This document shows positions 56,283-64,000 of a DNA stretch of 64,000 bases, in pieces. The stretch is from contig CM024755.1 of the NCBI GenBank assembly GCA_014218235.1, positions 78,228,631 through 78,292,630 on the forward strand. The letters run 5' to 3'. Source of the DNA: Colocasia esculenta (lineage: Eukaryota; Streptophyta; Magnoliopsida; Alismatales; Araceae). Within the stretch, counting starts at the first letter, position 1; each line of letters opens with the position of its first letter. The translations under genes and the position numbers were made by a program. Below the pieces are notes generated by a model. That model searched no databases. It saw only the letters and a list, made by a program, of their open reading frames with translations, and was not told where the DNA came from.

Positions 56283-59115
56283 TGTAACGACCCTCCTAAT
56301 ACCGGTACGATTATACCAATCCATGTCGATACAAAGGGCGTCGTCACAGTGGGACATTTACCCAACACTAATCAATAGATAGAGATGTACATAAATATAA
56401 AAAGAGAACAATGGAAACAAATAAATATTCTCATTCTCATTCCATCATCATCACATAATCCATAGTCTATATAGCAATAAGAGAAATAGTAAAGTCCACC
56501 TTATTACATGCCAAAGGAAATACATTGTCCATATGAAATATACAATAGCATTGTTTACATACTAATGAAAGAAAAGCAAATGTGTAGCAAGTCCACAGTA
56601 CAGCTACTCCTTGCACTCGAAGTCACTCCTAGCTATGTCCTCCTCAAGAACGGGACACCTGTCTCACCTGTACGCCAAAGCAAGTATGAGTCTTCTAAAA
56701 AGACCCAGCAAGCAATCTAAAGATACACCCTTACACATATCACACACATACTAACTTTTAACAATAAGGAAGATTACATGGTACATGCTTATACAATTTA
56801 CAATTAACCATAAACAACCTACACATGCTTTCTACACATACATGTAACATGATTCATAGTTCAAACTCTATTCATATCATTACACAATTCTACCAATTTA
56901 GCACATGGAAATATGTACAAGGTAAATAACACACCTAGCATGATGTCTAATCATTTTCACATGTTATTCTAACATTTATTCACATGTTTAGCTTGCTGTT
57001 TTAATACAAATAAATCACATTTACATGAATTCACACCTTTTCACATGCTAACATATTCACATTACACTTTCATATGATCACTTTTCACATTTGCACATTT
57101 TCACATTCACATATTCATATTGTCACATTTTCACATTTCACAATTAATTTGCCATGACACATAGTCTAAACCACCATAAGGACACACATCACATACACAT
57201 ACTCGTCACCTAGGCAACATAGTGACGAATTTTGGTTGACTACGCAGAACCGGAAGAAGCCCTCTCCACCCTAACCAGTGGTACTTGTCCACCTCCAGGA
57301 TTTCATCCTAATGCCCATAGGATATCACACACATTGAGCCTTCCCATAGGGACTTTACTACAGTATGGCTCCACAGCCCTCTATGGTAGCAGTGTCAATA
57401 TCGGCACAATTTTACACATTATCACTTGCTTCATTCACTTACATACACACTTTACTCATTTACATGCACTCAACATATATTCATAGATCAGTTACAAAAC
57501 ATAACCATACTGTTTCACAATGATAATTAATCACAACAAATCCCTAATCATGCAGCTAAACACTGAATTTCACGTGATCAAAGTTAAACATGCTCATTAT
57601 GGTCAATTACTCTTATTCAACTAATAACAGTACCTACTATTGTCAAAATAGCATGCAATTTTTATCACAAGTATCACACAGGTTATATATCTCATACCTA
57701 AATTTTCATACTTTTTTGGAATAGAAAACAAATTTTAATAATTAAAATAGATCTCATGCAGATTTATCAAGAATTGCATAAAAACATGGTTCACATCAAC
57801 ACAATCGGTTCTAACAGTTCCTAAACTTGGAAACAGTCATCCTAAGATCATATAAAATTTCTGAAAACCCTAACTTGCAACAAATTAATTTATTTAGAAT
57901 TAACACAGGTAGATCATGCTTATTTTCTGATTACAGAAATTACCCTAATTTCTATCATACTCGGAAAATTAGAAAATCCTCATTATATGACCTACTGACT
58001 ATACTTGACCAACCATAAAATTTACAGCATGAATAGACAACCAGAAGATCAAAAATCATCACACAGAGATCAAAACATCTATTTTGAAAAACATGAAGAA
58101 CTTGGCAGCAAAAGGGTTGCCGCCAACCGAGGTTAATGGCACACGATGTTGCCTCCAATTCATGATCTTGATGGCAACAAACTTGCCGTTAAGTTCCTAT
58201 CTACAGAAACACAGACTGAACGCACATATCTTGACGAATTGGGGGTTTCAGGATACGAGGAAAAATCTTGAGACCTAAGAGACATGTATAGGGATGAAAT
58301 CCGTAGATCACTTGCCTGTGAAAAATTCTCTAATGGGTTAATTAGGTCGACGAAGCTCTCCTCAGCCAAGCCAAGAAGATGCCCAAATCCTCTCCTGAAT
58401 CCGGTCTTTACGTTGAAGCAGGTCGATCTCCGGGGTCAGGGAAGATTCACCAATGCTATGAGCACCTCCCAGTCGATGTAGATCGCCGGAAGCAACTCCC
58501 AAACGCCAGATCGAGCTCACCAAAGTCCAGTTTTGCTTCACAGCAGCCCTAGTTTTCTCACAAGAGCCAAAAGACCTAACTCAGCAGAATCTGGGTGTTT
58601 TTATGGAGGTAATGGGTTAGGGTAATGCGTAGATCGGGATCCTACCGTTGGAGGGTAGTTTCCAAATCCAAAATCGGGGAAAACGCAGCCATTTGCAGAT
58701 CTAAAATCACAGCAAATGGAGAAGTAAATGGCCACTTCGCTGCCGTTTATAGGAAATAGGCGTCCATCATTCTGGACGTCGACAATGAGTCAACGGCACA
58801 CTGGTTTCCGTCAACCTGCCCTCAACGTCAAGAGATATGGACATTAACTGGACTTTCGGCAGAAAATAGAAAAAATTCAATAAACACACATACACACAAT
58901 ATGTACATACACACAATATGTACATACACTATGCATAACATTATTTAAATATAATATATACAGCATTAAACAAAGACAATATGTACAGAATTAAACATGT
59001 ATGCACATAAGTAATAGAATAAACATGCTACTTACAACAATATTATATGCATATATATACAAACATAACATGAATAAAGTTCAAATAAAAAGAACAAAGT
59101 TTGAGGGCCTTACAC
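56283..59115 (-). repeat. G3 3' LTR
   Basis: TGTAAGGCCC to GGGTCGTTACA on the - strand, about 2.83 kb. CpG words (GACGTTGA, GGTTGACGG, GTCGACGTCC) at 58860-58770 precede CTATAAACGG (58752-58743), a TATA candidate. CACATTTTCACATT-type repeats fill 56980-57140 and weaker ones extend to 57480. The CACTGGT block lies at about 57283 and GTACAGGTGAGAC at about 56661-56673. Confidence 0.88.
56985..57160 (-). repeat. TCACATTT tandem field in G3 LTR
   Basis: More than ten TTCACAT / TCACATT words, many in direct tandem at 57060-57150. Same LTR position as the fields at 3737-3915 and 13500-13690, different sequence. Confidence 0.75.
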
Positions 59116-59131
59116 CCTCTCCCCCTAAAAG
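59116..59131 (-). other. G3 polypurine tract
   Basis: CTTTTAGGGGGAGAGGG on the - strand, directly before the LTR start TGTAAGG. Confidence 0.85.
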
Positions 59132-59162
59132 AAAACTTCGTCCTCGAAGTTAGAACGACATA

Positions 59163-61925
59163 CTAACCAAACAATTGGGGATACTTCTTCTTTATAGCAT
59201 CCTCAAGCTCCCATGTAGCCTCCTCCAGCGGGAAGTTCCGCCAAATCACCTTCATGAACGCAATACTCTTGTTCCTAAGGTGATGAACCTTCCAATCAAG
59301 GATAGTTACTGGTTGCTCAACATACGACAAGTCTGGTTGAATCTCCACTGGCTCGTGACTAATAACATGAGTCGGATCTCGCACATACCTCCTGAGCATA
59401 GATACGTGGAAAACTGGGTGAACACTAGCTAACGCTGGGGGTAAAGGTAGCTCATATGCCATGTTGGCCATCCGCCTAAGAATCTCAAATGGGCGAATGT
59501 ATCTAGGACTCAACTTGCTATGCCTGCCAATCCTGACAACGCCTCGGGTAGGCGAAACCTTTAAAAAAATATGCTCATCAACCTCGAACTCCAAATCCTT
59601 CCTTCTGTTGTCGGCGTAACTCTTTTGCCTATCCTGTGCCGCAACAAGCCTCTGCCTGATAAGCTGGATCTTATCCGAAGTCTCCTGCACTAACTCCGGA
59701 CCAATCAACTGCCTTTCGCCTATCTCCTCCCAGCACAAAGGAGATCTATAGGGCCGCCCATACAAAGCCTCAAACGGAGCCATGCCAATGCTCACATGAA
59801 AACTGTTGTTGTAGGCGAACTCCACAAGAGGTAAATGACGCTCACAATCACCCTTCCAATCTAGCACACATGCTCTTAACATATCCTCGAGTGTCTGGAT
59901 AGTCCTCTCGAACTGGCCATCTGTCTAGGGATGGATCGCCGAACTAAGCATCAGTTGAGAACCCAAAGCATCCTGAAGACCCTGCCACAACCTCGATGTA
60001 AGCCTGGGGTCTCGGTCTGAAATAATCGACTTTCGCACACCATGCAACCTCACAATGCTACAGACATACAACCTAGCCAAACTCTCTATGGACTGCTTCT
60101 TCTTCATAGGCAAGAAATGCGCAGTGTTGGAGAAACGATCTACAATCACCCAAATTGAGTCATTGCCCTTCACTGATCTGGGCAAACCCGTCACAAAATC
60201 CATAGTGATTGCTTCCCACATCCATACTAGAATCTCCATCTTCTCGCATAAGGCTTGATGGTCGTTGACGCTCGGCCTTCACTTGCTGGCATACCAAACA
60301 CCTAGATTTGAAGTCAGCCACATCCTTCTTCATGCCAGACCACCAGAAAGATCTCTTCAAATCCTAGTACATTTTAATGTTGCCTGGATGAATAGGGAAC
60401 TTCGACCTATGACCTTCTGCTAGAACATGCTCACGGACATCCACAACATCAGGAACACAAACTCGGTGCTGAAATCTAATGACACCGTCCTCATCACGAG
60501 CAATACCTGCCTTGCCTACCATCTCCTGAAGCCTAGGATCAGCCTTCTGCTGCTCAATCACCTCATCCAAAACTGTAGACCGAATAGACAACTGAGCCAC
60601 AAAAGCTTGAGACAACTGAGGCTCTAACTCAGTCATCACACTGGTTGCATCCTCCAACATCTTCCAATCCTGCTGAAGCAAAGACCTCTTCCTGCTAAGA
60701 GCATCTGCTATGACATTCGCCTTTCCTTGATGATACTGAAGCTTGAAGTCATAGTCCTTAAGGAATTCAATCCATCTCCTCTGCCACAAGTTCAACTCCT
60801 TCTGAGAAAAGAGATATCTCAGACTCTTGTAGTCAGTGAACACCTCAAACTGGACACCGTAAAGATAGTGTCTCTAGATCTTCAGTGCATGTACCACTGT
60901 CGCAAGCTCCAAATCATGGGTCGGATAGTTATGCTCATGCTCCTTCAACTGGCGAGAAGCATATGCCACTACCCTACCATGCTGCATCAACACACAGCCA
61001 AGATCTATCTGAGAAGCATTCGAGTAGATGGCAAAACCCTCTACACCACTTGGCAAGATCAACACGGGTGCAGATGTAAGCTTCGCCTTCAGCAACAGAA
61101 AACTACTCTCACAATCCTCAGACCACACAAACTTCACTCCCTTTCTGGTTATCTTAGTCAACGGTGCAGCGATAGATGCAAAACCCTAAATAAATTGCCT
61201 ATAATAACCCGCTGAACCAAGGAAACTCCGAATCTCCGATGGGGTCCTTGGAATCTCCCAATCTAACACTGCCTGGACCTTCGCTGGATCAACTGCTACT
61301 CCAGCGCCTGAGAAAACATGCCCAAGGAAATGAACCTCGCGCATCCAGAAATCGCACTTGCTGAACTTTGCATACAGCTTGTGCTCTCGGAGAACTTCTA
61401 GAACAACCCTCAAATGCTCACGGTATGTAGCCTCATCGGGAGAATAGACTAGCACATCGTCAATGAACACCACTACAAAACTGTCCAAATAAGGTCTAAA
61501 CACCCTGTTCATGAGATCCATGAACGCTGCAGGGACGTTGGTCAGACCAAATGGAAGCACCAAAAACTCATAATGCCCATAACAAGTCCTAAAAGCCATC
61601 TTGGACACATCCTCACCCTTAATCCTCAACTGGTGATAGCCAGACCACAGATCAATCTTAGAGAACAACGATGCATTCTGTAGCTGATGGAACAAATCAT
61701 CAATCCGCAGTAAGGGATACCTGTTCTTCACTGTCACCTGGTTGAGCTTTCTATAATCAATGCACAACCTGAGGGAACCATCCTTCTTCTTCACGAACAA
61801 TACACGTGCGCCCCATGGTGACACACTAGGGCAAATGAATCCCTTATCCAGCAAATCCTGCAACTGCTTCCTCAGCTCAGCTAACTCCACAGGTGCCATC
61901 TAATATGAAGCCTTAGAGATAGGAG
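59163..61925 (-). pseudogene. pol: G3 pol (RT, RNase H, integrase with chromodomain)
   Basis: RT opens near 61899 (ELRKQLQDLLDKGFICPS, KKDGSLRLCIDYRKLNQVT, KIDLWSGYHQLRI, FIDDVLVYS active site near 61460). RNase H: FAIYSNASQ near 61030 with catalytic Asp changed to Asn, then ADALSRK. Integrase: CLVCQQVKAERQRP, TMDFVTGLP, ISDRDPR, TDGQFERT. Chromodomain: VTILDWKVHHLRN to TWELED. Five in-frame TAG stops replace Arg/Trp/Gln/Glu codons (near 61901, 61187, 60874, 60364 and 59926), and one frameshift lies near 60240. The rest is one frame, so it is the best-preserved Gypsy pol here. Confidence 0.93.
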
Positions 61926-61930
61926 AGGTG

Positions 61931-62035
61931 ATGATCAGATTTTCCCCATGTAATTTAAATGAATTACATATCTATTTTGGTGATTAACAAAACTAAGACA
62001 ATGTGCATTTCTAACATATTTTCTATGAGATTTAA
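61931..62035. other. Unassigned join between G3 and the next LTR
   Basis: AT-rich, no ORF. I see nothing identifiable in it. Confidence 0.5.
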
Positions 62036-62799
62036 TGTCACGTCCTAATAGCAACGAAAATATCGAGGCGTAACAGATTAAAACGACAACTAACGAAGCA
62101 TTTATTACGATATACAAGTTGGCATAATGCCTGAGTGTCTCGGGATACATGAAAAGCTATTTAGACAAAGTTCATTAGAACATCTTGGACATACTAAACA
62201 TGACATGACTAACTAAACTTTATTACAATAAGAATAGGGTCTCTCTCGGCGCACAACCCTGTCCGCTATGTTCAATCTTGATTGTCACCTAAAAAACGTG
62301 AGAAAATAGGGATGAGCAAAACTTGCCCAGTAGATTCCTTTAAGTTAAATTCAATCACTAGCAGTATGCATGACAAGATGAAGATTAAAATAACACGAGA
62401 GTTCACGGTTACAGTAAAAAGAACTAACGCTACTAATTGCTTATCTCAAGTGTAAAACCATAAACAAGTAAATCGAATAATGAACACGATCACTACTTTT
62501 GTCGAGATAAAATCTAAGTTTACCACTGAACACTTCCATAACAATCAGCTAGATACTATAAACACTTCACTTATGGTGTATGTCAAGCACCAGGCCATTA
62601 CTCTCCATATGGTACCACTGGACACTAAGAGTATTCGGGATCTTCTCGGGACTAGACCATAGCCCCCTCACCGGCATCACTTTCACTTTTGAGTTCACGA
62701 TTTCAATGTAGCAAGCTGACAACTCAGAGTCCCCAAAAAAAGGAGAAGTAGTCTAGTAATATATTTCAGTATAAGGTGGCATGCCATATGAAAAACTAA

Positions 62800-63225
62800 A
62801 TCGGAAATATTTCGGCATAGAGAGGGATATTGAGAAATCAAACGGACAGCCTTCCGGTGTAGAGAGAGATTTTGAGAAATCAAACGGACGGCATTCCGGC
62901 ATAGAGAGGGATCGTGAGAGATCAAACGAACAACATTCCGGCGTGGATGGGAATCTCGAGAAAACAAACTGACAGGGTTTTGGTATAAAGAAGGGTTTCA
63001 GGAGAAACATACCGGTAAATCTTGTTCATAGAGAAGGGTTTTGAATGAACAAACCAACATAGAGAGGGATTTTGAGAAGAAGATTCGGCAGTATTCCGGC
63101 GTTGCGAGAGACTCCGAGAAATCGAATCGGCAGCACTTCGGCATAACAGGAGATTCCGAGAAAATAAACCGACGGCATTTCGACATAGAGAAGGATGAGA
63201 GGAACACAACAAGCAGCACCTTCAC
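62800..63225 (-). repeat. 42-base tandem repeat, up to ten units
   Basis: Units follow CATTCCGGCATAGAGAGG plus GATT..GAGAAATCAAACGGACGG, with the best copies at 62810-62970 (42 bases each) and looser ones of 40-47 bases to 63225. 42 is a multiple of three, so all frames stay open across several units on both strands. Confidence 0.88.
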
Positions 63226-63408
63226 TCACTAGGGATTTAGAACTAACTTAAAAGAACCTACTTTTCGGCAGAACTTCGAGACGAGCACTCCTTCTCTCTT
63301 TACTCTCTCTGGAACTCTAGCCTAACCTCTCCCTCCCTTCACTTGGATGGATGGGAGGGGAGGAGAAGGGGGTATATAAAGGGAGAGGGGAGAGGGAGGG
63401 GCGGCCCC

Positions 63409-63555
63409 CTAGGGCTCCTTGGATGGGGACATGTGTCCCTTAAGGGATAAGGATGCCTTGGATTGGGACGTGTCCCTTAAGGGATAAGGATGCTTTGGAT
63501 TGGGACATGTGTCCCTTATGGATAAGAATTGCATGGATGGGGACAAGTGTCCCTT
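63409..63555 (+). repeat. About 45-base tandem repeat with palindromic core, four units
   Basis: Units carry GGGACATGTGTCCCTTA plus AGGGATAAGGATGCCTTGGA. Variants of the core are GGGACGTGTCCC and GGGACAAGTGTCCC. The GGGACA..TGTCCC core is an inverted repeat in each unit. Confidence 0.85.
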
Positions 63556-64000
63556 AATTAAGGGGTAAGCATCCCCTAACCATTGAGTCATTAGCATTTT
63601 TACCTTTTTCTTTTAGAAATTTTAGATATGTCCATTCCTAACCTCTGATTGGTCGTTCAAGCCCTAAATGATCTCCGATTGGGAATCTGACTGTACCGCT
63701 AGGGTCAATAGAAATTACATCAGGGTCCTTAGAAAAATTATCATTTGCATGAAAACCTCATATTTTTATAATTGTAGATATGCCCTTCCTATTTACGTTT
63801 ATACTTTTCTTTTATTTTATTTTGGGCTCAATGTGAACATGGATGTATCCATATTCTAACCTTTACTCTTACCATTTTTCTTTAGTAGTATCCTTTAACA
63901 ATATCATTATTATTTATCATTAATAATATCCTTTATCAATAACAGTATCCTTTAACACATTTTCAGTTCAGCCTTAGATAGATCCGGATTTGCTTAATCT

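Larger units (their letters stand above)
56283..61930 (-). mobile_element. G3: Tekay-like Gypsy, 5' truncated
   Basis: On the - strand: RT from about 61925, RNase H, integrase, chromodomain, stop at 59163, polypurine tract, 3' LTR 59115-56283. Gag, protease and the 5' LTR are missing; unassigned sequence (61931-62035) and then an unrelated LTR follow. The bases outside the 3' LTR are CTCAC; its partner copy is lost. Confidence 0.88.
62036..64000 (-). repeat. Tekay-like LTR, - strand, cut by the window edge
   Basis: Its 3' end reads ..GGACGTGACA on the - strand (62036). Upstream it has the shared blocks (TACTGGGCAAG..CTCATCCC, TTTTTTAGGTGACA at 62283-62296). Two tandem fields follow: 42-base units at 62800-63225 and about 45-base units at 63409-63555. 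TATATAAAG / CTTTATATA at 63371-63381 is the TATA candidate. Short open frames across the 42-base units are by-products of the repeat. The start lies beyond the window. Confidence 0.65.

Noticed and set aside
62753..63232. Overlapping open frames on both strands encoding SLCRNAVRLIS-type repeats
   Set aside because: By-product of a 42-base (multiple of three) tandem repeat in an LTR; open in several frames at once, no start or domain logic.

Overview
The window looks like repeat-rich nuclear DNA of a flowering plant. Nearly every stretch I can assign is part of an LTR retrotransposon: Ty1/Copia elements of the large SIRE/Maximus type, Ty3/Gypsy chromovirus (Tekay-like) elements with integrase chromodomains, and one unusual non-chromovirus Gypsy. 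I see no intact host gene, rRNA, tRNA or CRISPR array. The species cannot be named from this sequence.

Layout. 1-8217: broken pol end and 3' LTR of a Tekay-like element on the + strand, followed by three fragments of related LTRs. 8218-47296: a nest at least three deep. The outermost element is a pol-less Copia on the - strand (called C1; 3' LTR remnant 8218-8555, 5' LTR 45413-47296). Inside C1 sit a Tekay-like solo LTR (11589-14350, duplicated target TCTTG) and a 29-kb Gypsy (G1, 15620-44641, duplicated target TGAGC). G1 carries gag and protease on the + strand but no reverse transcriptase or integrase. In the place of pol it holds an intron-containing plant mobile domain (PMD) gene on the opposite strand. 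That PMD gene is split by a younger Copia on the - strand (C2, 24251-36953) with gag, pol and a third, envelope-position ORF. 47297-56282: an LTR fragment, a heavily decayed + strand Copia (C3, 47939 to about 55165) and another Copia LTR fragment. 56283-61930: a - strand Tekay-like element (G3) with its 3' LTR and a nearly complete pol but no 5' end. 62036-64000: part of another - strand LTR with two tandem-repeat fields, cut by the window edge.

How it fits together. Reading frames of C1 gag rejoin exactly across G1 and its target duplication, which proves the nesting order. C2 is the youngest visible insertion (its two LTRs are nearly identical by eye); the G1 LTRs differ more. All coding regions carry stops or frameshifts, mostly changes expected from C-to-T decay, so none should be active as it stands.

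Most notable points: (1) G1 looks like a non-autonomous Gypsy that carries an antisense, still intron-bearing PMD gene. (2) Most LTR families here have a family-specific array of short, often palindromic CpG motifs just upstream of the LTR TATA box. In Copia C2 and C3 (and a trace in C1) the same family-specific motif reappears after pol, ahead of the third ORF, suggesting that this ORF has its own U3-derived promoter.
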